NCBI GenBank assembly: GCA_039621445.1
Contig: CP154954.1
Coordinates: 76,828,073-76,892,072 of the forward strand
Length of the DNA stretch: 64,000 nt
Direction of reading: 5' to 3'
From: Euglena gracilis
Lineage: Eukaryota > Euglenida > Euglenophyceae > Euglenales
Position numbers and translations under genes: made by a program. Below are positions 11,797 to 23,085 of the stretch, one piece after another (the stretch's first letter is position 1; every line of letters begins with the position of its first letter). Under the pieces are notes generated by a model. That model was not told the DNA's origin. It made no database searches and saw only the letters and a program-made list of their open reading frames with translations.

Positions 11797-11960
11797 CGGT
11801 CAACTCACTGTGCAATTCCATACAATGTGGGAAACCAAAATCCCCGCGAGCCTTGGACGGTGGATGCAGACAGGGCAACAGGAACGGCGGTGGGCAGCGG
11901 TGCCGACCCACCTCCCGCCGCAGGGCACGCCGAACCGGACCCATGGTGAACCCGTGCATC
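11797..11960. other. GC-rich patch, possible exon
   Basis: Base composition resembles the accepted exons and CCCTGCGGCGGG at about 11920 could be an exon border on the minus strand. All six frames are largely open and none gives a convincing helix or motif. It is next to the helical exon at 11.7 kb, so a missing exon of that gene may be here. Confidence 0.25.
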
Positions 11961-12599
11961 TCGGAAGCCTGGAGACTTGCTGGAAGGGCACTGCATCAGT
12001 CAAACCACTAACCCCCGGATTTCTTGACTTACAGATGATCCCAGGGAGCATCATGTTTGCGGGTATGTGGGAGCAATATCTGCCGGCGTCGTTCAACAAG
12101 GACAACCTCGCCTGCCCCAAAATGGCCCCCAGCTGGGACTTGTGGGCATTGGTAAATTTTGGGGCAAAAAATGGGAAGGCCGCACTTTGAAAGTGTTGAG
12201 GGATTTTTGGTCCCAGATGCTTCAAGCCAAAGCTAGGGGATTTTGGTTTTGGGATGGAGTGTCCATTCCAGGACGTATTTCTTGGGGTTAACAGCTAGCT
12301 CTGAAACCTTGCACAAACCTGTCCCAATTCAAATGACCAAAGTTTGCTTGTGCAACCCAGAAAACCAACCCATTCCCTTTCCCCCTGGGAAGTGTAAGGA
12401 GTGCCCCAGGCATCGGAGCAGCAATTGTGGCCCCAGAGCTTCGTCCTCGAAGTTTGACACACAGCGCAGTCCGAGAACTCCATTCTGTTCGGCACAGCAT
12501 TTGCCGACAAGGGGAGGAAACCACTTCCACAAAACATCCACGCTCACCCAGTGACTCTCCAAAGGAGCAATATAGAACAAAACCTACCCACCTGCCCAC

Positions 12600-13400
12600 C
12601 CACCTACTCTGTTACAACCCCACCTGTGGTCCACTCCTTTGGGCCACTTTGGTACATTTTTGGCTGCTTGTTGCTTCTTCGTTGTCTTTGGCCACTTTTG
12701 ATCGCTGCTTTTTGGCTGTTTTGGGCTGCTTGTGACTATTTAGCGACCATTCTATGGTGTCATTCCCACGTACAGCCAATTATTTGTGAATCAGGGCCAA
12801 CCAGTGCTGACCAGGGCGACAAGAGCACCAAAATTGGAAGTGGCCATGCTTGTACTTACTGAATTGAAAATGGCCTTTGGCCCCAGGCGCCTTCGGCGCT
12901 GGGGTCAGACGGGGGTGCCTGCCCATAGCAGGAACCCCCAAAAAACCCTACTCCCCCGGGGGGGGGGTCGGATGGATGGGTGCTATGGGGTGTCTGCCCT
13001 AGCATCCCCCCCCTGTGAAGTAGGCACCCGACTAAGCACAAGCCCGGAAGTGACTATAGGGGGAGGGGGTTCGTTAGATGGGGGGGGGGGGGGGGACCCC
13101 AAACTGGCAAAAAAGTTGGTACAGAAAGGGTTATATGACCATTTTGGATTGGTTCTGGTCTTTTTTTTGGTCACCTTTGGTCATTTTTGGTCACTTTTAG
13201 TCATTTTTGGGTCATTTTTAGCCATTTTTGATCGTTTTTGCTCGTTTTTGGCCAACTTTCAGCAACTTTAGGTGGTTTGTCGCAATCTTGCACAGTTACC
13301 TCAACTTTGGTCATTTTGGGGCAATTGTGACCATTTTTGGGAACTCTTGGCCTTTTTTGGCATCATTTTTTGACATTTTCTTCCGTTCTATAATGGTTAT
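12600..13400. other. T-rich degenerate repeat region around a dispersed repeat
   Basis: 12630-12780 and 13130-13390 are strings of TTTTGG(T/C)CA-like units on the plus strand, the same motif class as the left arm of 22.1-22.4 kb. No gene. Confidence 0.5.
12905..13050 (+). repeat. Dispersed repeat with GTAGGCACCCGACTAAGCAC, copy 1
   Basis: Shared with 32950-33085: GGGGTGCCTGCC, AACCCTACYCCCCC, GGGTCGGAT, GGGTGCTATGGGGTG, CTGCCCYTAGCA and GTAGGCACCCGACTAAGCAC, in the same order. G/C-run lengths differ. Confidence 0.7.
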
Positions 13401-13789
13401 CTCAACAAATTACAAAAAAAAGCTTCTCTGACATGCAAATGCTAAACAAAGCAAAAATAAACCACACAATTCTTTATCACAACCATGCTGAACCATATCA
13501 CGTTGAACCAACATCGTACACAAAAAGATTGGATCTGACCAGGGGTGGTCGTTGGACAAGCCCAGTCATTGGACAAGAAGCAGAGAGGTAATCTCCAACT
13601 ATTAAAAAAAAATCATCCACCGTCTCTTGCAGGCTGTGGGACGGAGTCCTTTTCTCTTCGTAACTGGGCAAGCAATTGGAACAGCCCAAATATCCTCAGC
13701 TTGTGGAAAGCCACCAAGTTCGGAAATATGAAACCCTCGCCCAAAACACGCAACAGGAAGACCGATGCTGAAAAAGAAATATGGTGTCT

Positions 13790-14010
13790 GGGGATGTGCC
13801 GGAAGAGGGGCCCTCCTCGGGCCTGTTCATTGCTTTCCAGCTGCAAGAAGGGCAGGTGCACCGCCAGGATCATACAATTTTTCACTGGCCCCCAAGGGGC
13901 AGGAGGGGGGTCACTTCCACTCTTCCAAAAACCGTCACTCACTTTTTTGGGAAAGCTAGTCAGTCACTAACCCCCTTGGGAGGGTCGGCCACTCTGGAAT
14001 CCAATAGAAA
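13790..14010 (-). other. Possible small exon beside a repeat shared with 28.8 kb
   Basis: The minus strand reads NCMILAVHLPFLQLESNEQA at 13800-13885. Immediately upstream, 13868-14000 matches 28757-28885 (CATACAATTTT, TTCCACTCTTC, AACC..GGTCA, GCCACTCTGGAA). At both places the repeat ends where a candidate exon begins, so the repeat may mark the 3' part of an intron. Confidence 0.3.
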
Positions 14011-15603
14011 TTTGACCAAACGTGAAATAATCTGTGCCGGTCGCTTTAATGGGTTTTTTTTTGCCGACCCCCCCCCAGGAGGGTCGGCAAAAAAACGGGT
14101 CCTGGCCAAAAAAACCAGTCAGTCAATCGGCCAGTGGCTAAATGATCGTATGGCCGGGATAACAACTGGCGCTGCCAGGCCGACCGGCCCCAGGAGCGGT
14201 GACTGGTTGCCTCCCGTGGCAGAGGAGGATGGAGAATTGGGGTCCTGCCCAGGGCTCCGTTGTCCTCAAGGGGCAAGGGCCCCAAAAGCTGCAAATGCGA
14301 AAAAGGGAAACTTCGTCATGAAGGAGGAAAAGATGCAAAAGACATCAATTGTGAACTTAAGGGTCCCTGGCTGTTCAGTTTGCCTTCCATGTGGGTGCCT
14401 GGAAGACTGCCATCAGCGATGGAGGTGTGAAAATGCATCGGTCCGGGGTTCCATTCAGATCTCTATCACGCAATGAACAAGGGGGAACAATGCCAGTTGA
14501 AAAATATTCAGAGGCATCAAAAGGGCTGCTATCCAAAAAAAATGTGGAGCAAGCTTTTGCGTAAAGACCTGGGGGGTCCACTGGCTAGCCATTTTTCTAG
14601 ACACTGGAAAAAATCCACTAGTTAGATCCCCCTCCCCCTGGGAAAGCAAAATTCCTCCAGTGCTGCCCACCAAAGTTGGAAATGAGGTTTTTAATGTGTT
14701 TGTCTTGGGTGATCCAAAAAAAAACCAAAAAAAGCCAAAAACATTTTTGGCAAGCTTTAGAGGTCCAAAAAACCCACACCAGTCAGTGGAAATTTTCCAC
14801 TGGCTAGCCCTGCTGGCGGACCCCCCCCCAGGTCCACTAGGATTTCCACTGGCCAAATTTGGAGTGTCTACATTCAACCCCCCCCCTGGGGGTATTGCAA
14901 ACCATCAAGCAGAAGCCTGATGTGGAGGCGGCAGGTCCCATTCAAAACAATTAACCTGTGTTTCAGTATTATACTGTTAAATCTTATGATAATATGAAAA
15001 TATCATTTGCGGGAGACCTATCCTCACCCCGGATTTTGCTAACGTATTTTGCTCCCACTTCTTGGCACCCTGCTCAAGAAGTGGGAGCAAAACTCAGGAT
15101 GCAAAGGTGTCCACTTCTGGCGAGGCCACCAATGTGGTGCTCGTTGGCAGACCAGGTTCCAAATTGAACAGCAAGGGGACGTTTGAAACACAAATGTTCA
15201 AGGGCTTTCTTGACCACTTGAGGAGTGTCCAACTGGCAATTCCTAACTTTTATTTTTTTCTACCTCTTTCAGAGATATCCCTCGAACTAATCCTTCTTCT
15301 TTGCCTTCTTTTGACCACTCCAACGCTCTGCGGTTGCATTTGGAAGCACCGCACTCAAGTAATTCCTGGATAGGCCACCTGCAGTTGTGGCGTTATAGAC
15401 AGGCAAAAGTGCCTGGGCACTCGGCCAAGGCACTTTACTTGCGCCTTCCGTACCGCAAGCACAGCAAAACCCGTTTTTGAGCAAAATTTTGGCCCACAAC
15501 CAGGCAGGCACCGAACCGAACCCCCCACCCCCAGGGGTGGTGCCTGCCCAGGCAACTCCGAGACCCCCGTCCCGGGATGGGGTTGGTCAAACCAGCCTGC
15601 AGA

Positions 15604-15790
15604 TCCCCCTGCAGCGCTGGCCGTCCCACAGCACGGCAAAGGCCGCGCACACGTCCGCCACCACTGCTGCCTGGCGCAGCAGAGCCTCGTCCAGCGCGTG
15701 GGCGTCCGCCCAGGCGACCCCCGGCGGGGCCGCGAGAGACCGGCCCCGGCGCCGGGCGTCCCACAGCGCGGGCAGGTCCACGGCGGCGCG
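15604..15790 (-). CDS. GC-rich helical exon (HEAT-like), about 62 residues
   Basis: Encodes RAAVDLPALWDARRRGRSLA, APPGVAWADAHALDEALLRQ and AAVVADVCAAFAVLWDGQRC. Third positions are almost all G or C, the strongest coding-type bias in the window. Helices DEALLRQAAVVADVCAAFAVL and an earlier DLPALWDARR fit a superhelical repeat protein. No known family is certain. The upstream edge has CTGCGGCG just before the exon; the downstream edge reads ATCTGCAGGCTGG, close to the CAGGCTG seen after the F-box and IDH exons. The frame continues to a stop near 15587. All three plus-strand frames are open too, as expected of such GC-rich DNA. Confidence 0.5.
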
Positions 15791-15863
15791 CCGCAGTGGA
15801 CGGACCTGTCGAACCTTTTGTTGAAAATACAGTGCAGAGGGAGGAAAACGAAGGGAAGAAAAA

Positions 15864-15960
15864 CGCCGGGAGGTGCCTGCTGCGGGCACGAACACTGAGC
15901 ACAAAATCCAGTTCGTGTTTTGTGCTCAGTGTCCGTGCCCGTAGCAGGCACCCCCCGGCG
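15864..15960. repeat. 97-bp near-perfect hairpin
   Basis: Arms of about 40-45 bases: CGCCGGGAGGTGCCTGCTGC..GGGCACGAACACTGAGCACA on the left and the inverse on the right, with two or three mismatches and a loop around AATCCAGTTCG. It lies just upstream (minus-strand sense) of the GC-rich exon at 15.7 kb, so in RNA it would fold inside the intron. Confidence 0.75.
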
Positions 15961-16182
15961 TCTTTGAGCAGGAAAAAAACAGCATTTTTTTGTTCGGATC
16001 GCGGCACCTTCACCAGTCCAACCCCCCCCCCGTCTGAATATTTTGCCGCCTCTCTGGTGGCCTTTTGCAAACTCCCCCCAAATAAATTTGCTTAGTGGAC
16101 CAATCTTTTTGGCTGCCCCCCTGCAAAGTTATTTGGGAAATAGCCAATACGATTGATGGATTGATTTACCACCAAAGCATTT

Positions 16183-16228
16183 GACACCAAATTGCTTTTA
16201 GGAAGCTTCCTAAAAGCAATTTAGTGTC
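16183..16228. repeat. 46-bp palindrome
   Basis: GACAC, one mismatched base, then a perfect palindrome of about 34 bases centred on GGAAGCTTCC at about 16205, then GTGTC. There is no loop, so it is an inverted repeat with immediate symmetry. Function unknown. Confidence 0.75.
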
Positions 16229-17312
16229 GAACACTAATTTCGCTGATAAGGTCAGCTGCCTAAGTAGAAATTGTCACCTGACGATATGACAGATGAAAGC
16301 GGGCCCAGGGTAAAATCATCACTCGCGAGAAAGTAGCAAGACAATGAAGAGACAACCTTGGGGATTTCGACCCAACATCCCAAAAAAAAATTCTTCAACA
16401 TGCAAATGCATGCATGTTGCAATTTTTGAAAACCCTGGAAAATGTCAAAGAAAACCAGCTGTGACATGTCAGGGTAGTGCAAATCAAGGTGAAATTCCAA
16501 TGTGACGAGTCAGCCTGGGTGACAATGTCCCGGACTCGAAGGTGACAACCTCATGGGATGACAATTTTCTGGGGGGGGGTGCGCATGACAAAGACGAAGT
16601 CCTGGGATGTGTCTAGCGTACGCAAAGCTAATAAGCCAACGCTCAGATGTATGCAAGGACAGAATATTTTACACATAAAAAAAGTGAGAATTTGCTCAGG
16701 CGGTGCACTACCTGGAGCCTTCAGCTTGGTGCAGAAAGCAACTGTCATCCTCCAATGCAGGCCATTCGGAGGCCGAACTTGACTCACAATTGGCCACAGG
16801 ACGCCGCTGACAACCGAGTCTCTGAAAGATTGCTGCCGTATGATACATTGTCGGGATGAAAACCCCCCAAATTATATTCCCCCCGAAAGATCCTTTGCTC
16901 GGACGAAATTCGGTCCTGTGGGGGATAATTATTTGGGGGGGGGTATTTCGCAAAATTCTGGCAATCTTGGGTGTAAACGTTTACCGCAAAATGCATTGTA
17001 TCTACGTTGAACACCATCAAAACCCAGGGCAGGTGAAATTTTCCTCCATTTTCAGTCTGAACCACAAATATGGTTCCAGTTCCCAGGAAACTCCTTTTTT
17101 TCTGTCATACAGGTGAGACAATTTTGAAAGCCAGTCACTCACTCAACTCCCTGGGATAGATGGCATGCAAAAATATCCAGTTCCCAAAAATGACGCAATT
17201 TTCCCCACCGTTTCACCCGGGAAACCGCCAGCCCCCTTCTTCTCAGGATGTAGTTCACATCGGGCTTGGAAATGGCACCTGTTAGCATTAAAAGAAAAAA
17301 GTTTTGCTGACG

Positions 17313-17414
17313 GCCGAGAAATTGAGGTACTTGAAGCCCAAGGAAGGGCCCTGGCCCCACTCCTCCAGCCGCTGGAACGCCTTCTCGGGGGGCAGCATTG
17401 CCAGGACGTCCGCC
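17313..17414 (-). CDS. Helical exon resembling transportin-3/importin-13 family
   Basis: Encodes ADVLAMLPPEKAFQRLEEWG followed by QGPSLGFKYLNFSA, with SALVV just upstream if the exon starts at a conventional acceptor (TTTTGTCAG, 17437). The pattern ALVVADVLAMLPPEKAFQRLEE recalls the HEAT helix ALVLARLPxDKIxxCLxEL of transportin-3-type nuclear import receptors. This is recalled, not computed. Exons at 15.7, 11.7 and 4.35 kb on the same strand are helical as well and lie in the order expected for one long protein. The start is ambiguous between the conventional acceptor and a site five bases after a CTG. Confidence 0.45.
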
Positions 17415-18520
17415 ACGACCAGCGCACTTCCTACTGACAAAAGCCTGGATGCCTTTTTGTGTTCCTAAAAAGCAACATATCAGTTAGTTCTGCAGCTGGA
17501 AGCATCCTTGGCCCTAATAACGCTAATCTCATAACCATGAAATTGCATTTGTGAACAATTTTGATTCGTTCAATTGTTCTTTGAGACGATATTTTCTGTT
17601 AAAAAAGAATTAGGGTCAGGGTCAGGGTCAGGGTCACAGTTTTGGAAACAATATTGCATGTGGGCATGAAGGCACAAGCCAAGGCGGAGGCACCCCCTCC
17701 CCGGGTAACAACAACCACTCCCAAAACTTTCAGGCAGTTCCTGCCTGGGAAAACAACATGGTGCAAGCAACAAGGGGCTCGTTTCAACGAACCCCTTGAA
17801 TTTAAACTTTGACAAGGTTCATTCAGACGGAAAAATGTGGGTAGCCGTCGGAGGTGCCATCCCGCAGGTTGCAGGATAATAACAATTTTTTTTATAAAGA
17901 GGAGATCAAACCTAGGGTTACAGATCTTTCAAACTGAGAGAATTTGGACATCTTGTGTGGTTGAAGAAAAGAAGATTTATTTAAGGAGATCATCCCACTC
18001 CGTCTGTTCATGTCAGTTAATTTTGCATTTTCCAACGTCACGTGTATGTGGACCGTGGTCCAAATCCCTCCAGAACGTTTGGATAATATCATCAATTCGA
18101 TAGCATAACAATAATGCAATAATACAAAAATACAGAGGATGGTTAGGACGAAAAAAAATGGAAATTAAAATGGAGTGGGTTTTTTTACAAGAAACGGGTT
18201 TTGGGCTGAAATCTAACACACAAATGAGCACAAATCATCAACTCTGATCAAATCAAACACTTAGCTTTTTTGGATCGCTTGCAGCCTGCTCAGTTAAAAG
18301 GGTCATCCCGGGTCCAGAATACTCAAAGAACCTGGAGGAGGTATTGGATCATGTTATCAAGCTGGGGCAGTTTCCCAAAAAAAACTTTAAAAAGTTTTTT
18401 GATTGGAATCCGCAAATAAAATGTGAATCACATGAAAATAAGTGAGAAAGGTGCTTCCTGAAAAGAGGGCCTTGGGTGTGGAGCAGAACAGTGCTTTGTC
18501 TGTTTGATGAGTGGCTGCCA

Positions 18521-18720
18521 GAAATAGGAAGCCCACAATCCACAACTGCAGTCCCATGGATGGAGTCAAATATGGCATGCACATCTTCTGCTGTGCAGCC
18601 TGACATCTGATGCTGCAGAAAAGGAGGGAGGAGCACAATCAGCAACAGCGGCCCCTTGTGAACGGAGTCAAACGTAGCATGCGCAACTTCCATCATGCAG
18701 TCTGACATCTACAGTGCAAA
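18521..18720 (-). other. Diverged tandem duplication of about 110 bp, protein-like on the minus strand
   Basis: Two adjacent copies share CTGACATCT, GGAGTCAAA, GCATGC and CACAATC blocks in the same order. On the minus strand they read MSDCMMEVAHATFDSVHKGP and MSGCTAEDVHAIFDSIHGTA, so Met-Ser-x-Cys, a Val-His-Ala segment and FDS(V/I)H are conserved between copies. Each is preceded by an acceptor-like AG (CACTGTAG; CTGCAGCATCAG). Either a duplicated exon or a duplicated non-coding block; the protein-level likeness makes the former worth testing. Confidence 0.4.
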
Positions 18721-18841
18721 AGTGGATACCGATATCCAAGGGAGGGTGGAAATGTGGAACACGGCCCCTAAAAATATGCATGCAAAAAAATGCAAAAAAA
18801 TTCCTTTGTTGCTTCCGTTGCTTAGCAACCCCCGGGGGTTC

Positions 18842-19330
18842 AGCAGAGGCTGGAAAATTTAGGCTGGCTGGAAAAAAAGCTGTCTCCTGACTCCCCTCCC
18901 CCCCATACCGGGGGGGGGGGGATTGAAGCTAGATAAAATTAGAACCGACAAAGTTGGAAGCCGAAAAAATTGGTGCCAAACCTGAAAATGGCCCGGAAAA
19001 AATTGGCAGGTTTTGTTTGCAAGATGACTGGAAAAAGGGTGATTTTGAAAATTTTGAGGCAGGATTTTCAAAAAAGGGCCGGAAAAATTTGGCAGGATTT
19101 CTGTACGCCAATTTTTTCCCAATCAATTTTTTCGGCCTCCAATTCCCCCCCCCTGGTATGGCCCAAAATTTGCCCTGCCCAGCCCATTTCCGGCCCATTT
19201 TCGCCCATTTTTCGCCCCACTTTTGCACCTCAATTGTTCCGCCACCCTTTGGGCGGCTAGAAAATGAATAAAACTCATCGATGGGTAGCAAGAGGGGGCC
19301 AGGGGCTGGAAAAAGGCTGCTGGCTAACTG
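18842..19330 (+). repeat. CTCATCGATGGG-family repeat, copy 2 (longest)
   Basis: Left AGAGGCTGGAAAATTTAGGC, right AATAAAACTCATCGATGGG and GGGCTGGAAAAAGGCTGCTG. The interior has a degenerate block of GCCCATTTTCGCCCATTTTTCG. Confidence 0.65.
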
Positions 19331-19828
19331 GACCCCCTCCGGTAGGACGAAAATAGCCTGTCTGCTGGAAAGAAGCAAAAAGGAGAAAATCACAAGATGT
19401 AAAATATCAAGACAAAACTGTAACTCAACATTGTTTGCAGCAGTGAAAATATCAGAACGCTCCTTTGGCTGTTGCAAAGATGCGTCGCAGAGACAGATTT
19501 GAGGGTTGGGTATGACCAACAAATTCTGGTGTACGACTATTTAGTCCCCCTGCTGCATATCAAACCCTGCACAAGTACCGCCCACCTCCAGAGGAAAAAC
19601 TGTTTAAAGGGCGTGAGGTTCATAATAACAACCTCTGGAAATACATTGGAGGGAGGATAAACCGGTTTTTCCGCGGACCTGTGTAAATGATGGACCAAAG
19701 ACTGTTACAGAGCAGGAAAAAAGCCAGGAGTTTCTTTGCGAGTGCAGGGGCTGACGGTAAGTTATGCCCGCGACACACAACAGGCTCGTGTGGAGGTTGG
19801 GGACAGTCAGATTTGCGCCCAGCTGAGG

Positions 19829-20007
19829 TTCTTGTGGTCCTTCAAAACTGTCTTCCCATTGTCCAGCTCCCAGCACTTGTTGCTCTTTGAGGGGCCCATG
19901 ATGACTGCCGTCTGCCCCTTCCCCATGCCGAACTTGGGCACCAACATCCGGATGCGGCGGCCGCGCATCGATGGCTCGGGTGGCGCCTCCACCGGCTTGT
20001 AGCCGTC
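19829..20007 (-). CDS. Exon with a KOW-like barrel segment
   Basis: Encodes DGYKPVEAPPEPSMRGRRIR, MLVPKFGMGKGQTAVIMGPS and KSNKCWELDNGKTVLKDHKN. The succession R-I-R-hydrophobic strand, a K(G)Q loop, strand TAVIMG, a turn, then CWELDNGKTVL is the layout of a KOW or similar small barrel as found in Spt5 or GPKOW, which bind RNA or transcription and splicing partners. The exon begins five bases after a CTG (CCCTGGCCAG). It may end at CCTCAGC, or continue a few codons to a stop at about 19814, making it a last exon. It lies between the EEP gene and the helical exons, so it may be a separate gene. Confidence 0.5.
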
Positions 20008-20319
20008 CTGGCCAGGGCCAGCTGGGGGACGGGAGCAGATGCTCACTCCTTTCACAAATGTACCTGACCCCGCAGTCAACCACAAACTGGGGGATTGACC
20101 AGCACCCGGGACCCTGACAATCTTAGATGAAGGTTGTGACACACTGTGGATTCTGACAATTCCCTGGGCAGGACCCTGAAAACCCCCAAGGGCAAAGGGG
20201 GTGTGGCATTGAAAGCGTGCAGCACAGAAAATAATAATTTGAAACCAGCACCACAAGCGATGCAATAGACAGGACAATAAATGAGGTGAGAAGCTGCTGG
20301 TGATAGGGATCAGGCTGCT

Positions 20320-20560
20320 TCTTTACCAACCCGGGGGGGTCCGGAGTGCCCTTGAGTGCCTGCCCAGGCAGGCACTACCCCCCCCCCCCGGGGGGTCGGA
20401 TTTCGGCCTGTGCCCAGGAACTTTCCTCAGAAAAATAGGCCATTTTCCTTGGAGATAGGCCTTTTTTAGCCTTCCGGCGCCTTTGGCGCCGGAGTGCCTG
20501 CTTCTGGCCAAGTGCCCCCCCCCGGGGGGGGGGGTCGGACCAGGCAGGCACGCCCCCCCT
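20320..20560. repeat. GTGCCTGCC/GGCAGGCAC hairpin cluster
   Basis: GTGCCTGCCCAGGCAGGCAC (about 20357), CCGGCGCCTTTGGCGCCGG (about 20475) and a CCCCCCGGGGGG palindrome (about 20515) lie within 200 bp. Together they could form three stem-loops. Confidence 0.55.
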
Positions 20561-21419
20561 GGGGGGTGGGGTCGTTAGCGACTTCCTTTTTCCATCATTC
20601 AATTTAGCAAGCATCAGATTCTTTTGGAAGCTGAAATTAAACACCAACTTCCAGCAAATTGGCTGTTGTGTTGTTCACCATGCTTGGGCCCGGGACAAGC
20701 ACCTAAAAGAGCACATTGCGGAATCTTTTTGGGCACACACCTGAGGAGTTGCAACTTGACGAATCGGCTGGTAAAAGCCTTGACAAGATCCCTGGCATCT
20801 CTGGCTGGGGGTGAGTGATCTGGGGGCCTGGGAGTGCCTGTCCAGGCAGACACCTCGGCCAAGCCTGAAAATTGGAAATCTGGTGACCAGTTCCTGGGGG
20901 ATGCGTCCCCAATGGCAGGGGGTATTTTTTGGCGTCTTGATAAACCTTAATTTTTTTAAAGCCTTAAATTTTTGGTCAAAATGCCTCACAAAAACCTAAA
21001 GCACCTTAAATAACCTTTAAAAAAAAATCGTTCTGGCAAAATTTCTGAAACTCGAGCGGAAATGAAGTCGCAAAATCTCGACAAATACAAGCCGAATCCG
21101 GGATGATTGCTGGTATCGCCAGAACATTATCTACCCACCCAAACTCGACACAATGGGGTTTCAACCTTTTTTTTGATTTTCGTCCCCGTTCGATGCCAGG
21201 ATAGCCCTTGGACTTCCCTTAAAAAAAAACATGCCTAAAAATTAAAAATGCCTTTAAAAAAGCCTTAAACACCTTTAAAAAAAACACACCTTAAAAACCT
21301 CATTCTTTGAAAATTTACACCTTAAAAATAATGCCCCCCCCAGCTAATGGCAGCAACGCAACTAAGCAGCTGTTGCTTCGCCGCCCTTCAGCCAGCCCTG
21401 CTCCCATGGGATGCCATGT

Positions 21420-21483
21420 GGGGGCCCTCCGGTGCCAAACGATAGGATGCCGGGCTCTGGGGGAGCCCGGGATGCAACAGAAG
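21420..21483 (-). CDS. Possible Pro/Gly-rich exon
   Basis: Encodes VASRAPPEPGILSFGTGGPP followed by HGIPW. It is GC-rich, in a stretch whose flanks are AT-rich or poly-A. A CTG lies five bases upstream and GAGCAGGGCTGG follows, as at other exons here. The frame also stays open to a stop after KGGEATAA. It is on the same strand as the KOW-like exon 1.4 kb downstream and could belong to the same gene. No family is recognised, and the plus strand is open as well. Confidence 0.28.
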
Positions 21484-21918
21484 CAGTCTGCGGTTCCTTG
21501 GGGGCGGAAACGGGGGCAGGCAATAAGAGCAAAAACACCTCAGCTATAGAAATAGACAAAACGTTGGAACTGTGTGAAGTCTGCATGCATCTAGGCACAA
21601 TTTTCATGGTGCCAGTACACCTCCCGACCTTCCTGCCCACCTACATAGCTAACCCTGGAAAATTGGTGTCAGGAGAGTGGGGGGAAACTCCTTTTTGATC
21701 AGTTGGCAAATGGGGGCTCCAGGAGCCAACTTCCCACCCAGGAGTTGGTCGGACCCTCTCTCAAAAAAGGGATTCCTGGTGCTTTTGGATGAATTTTGCC
21801 AAAAACGCTTAAAAATTCTGAAGAATCTAGGTTGGCAAGGACGGGCCAATGCTACCCCTATGTCCAATGACCGGTAACCTCTGTCCTCTGACCGGGGGGG
21901 GGTGGTCGTTGGCAAGCA

Positions 21919-23085
21919 CCTATGACAGATTCCAAATTTTAGCCCGCGGTCGGCTGCGGTCGGCCGCGGTCGGCTGCGGTCGGCCGCGGTCGGCTGCGGT
22001 TGGCTGCGGTCGGCTGCGGTCGGCTGCGGTCGGCTGCGGTCGGCAAAGTAGTTGGCTGTAGGTGGGGGGCAGGCCAACAAAAAATGAGCATATATCACAA
22101 TCACACAATCCACTGTTGCCGACTTTTGGCCACTTTTCGCTATTTTTGGCCAGTTTTTGATGCTTTTGGACTGCTTTTGGCCACTGCTGCCGACTTTTGG
22201 TCGATTTTTGCTGCCTTTGCCCATTATTTCCTGCCTTTTGCTTTGTTTTGGTTACTTTTGTTGCTTTTGCCCACTTTTTGCTGTGTTTTGGCTGCTTTTG
22301 GACAGCTTTTGCTTTGCTTTGACCTCTTTTGACCACTTTTGCCTCTTTAACCCACTTTTGACCACTTTTCTCTGCTTTTGGCCATTTTTACCCACTTCTG
22401 GCCACTTTCAGGCCACTTTAAACGTCTTTTTGTTGCTTTTGACATCAAGAGCAGTCAAAAGTGACCTAAAAATGGCCTAAAAGTGGCAAAACATGGTTAA
22501 AATGGCCAAAAGTTCCAAAAGTAGGCAAAAATAACTAAAAAAAATGCTCAAAAATGGCCCAAAATGACCCTTTAGCAGCTTTTGTTCACTTTTGGCAACA
22601 AACTGGCGCAAAAATGCTCAAAATGGTCAAATTGGACCAAAAAGAGACCAAAAAATGGGCAAAAATAACAAAAGAAAAGGTCGAAAGTGGCTTTAAATGG
22701 TCAAAAATGGCCCAAGAGCAGGACAAAATGGCCCAAAATTACAAGAAGTGGGCAAAAAGTGCCAAAAATGGTCAAAATAGGTCAAAATGGGTGAATTGTG
22801 GTGGCAAATGGGCCAAAAGGGGACAAAAGCGACCAAAAATGGCCAAAAATGGCCAAAAGTGGCCAAAAGTGGCAACATGAGCCAGATGAGCCAGAAAAAT
22901 CTCAACATCTGGGATAAAAATGAGCCTAATTCCTCATTCTTACTGAAAAATTGACATCAATTTGAAAAAAGTTGCGCGGTCGGCTGCGGTCGGCTGCGGT
23001 CGGCTGCGGTCGGCTGCGGTCGGCTGCGGTCGGCTGCGGTCGGCTGCGGTCGGCTGCGGTCGGCTGCGGTCGGCATAGGTGCCTG
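21919..23085. mobile_element. CACCTATG-bounded decamer-array element, 1.17 kb
   Basis: The left end GCACCTATGAC and right end GGCATAGGTGCC form inverted termini. Subterminal arrays of CGGTCGGCTG-type decamers lie at about 21950-22045 and 22976-23075, both in the same orientation. The left array ends in CTGTAGGTGGGGGG. Between them, 22100-22440 is T-rich on the plus strand (TTTTGGCCAC-like units) and 22450-22870 is A-rich (its complement, GTGGCCAAAA-like), making a huge imperfect palindrome with the flip near 22445. This is the third member of the family. Confidence 0.6.
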
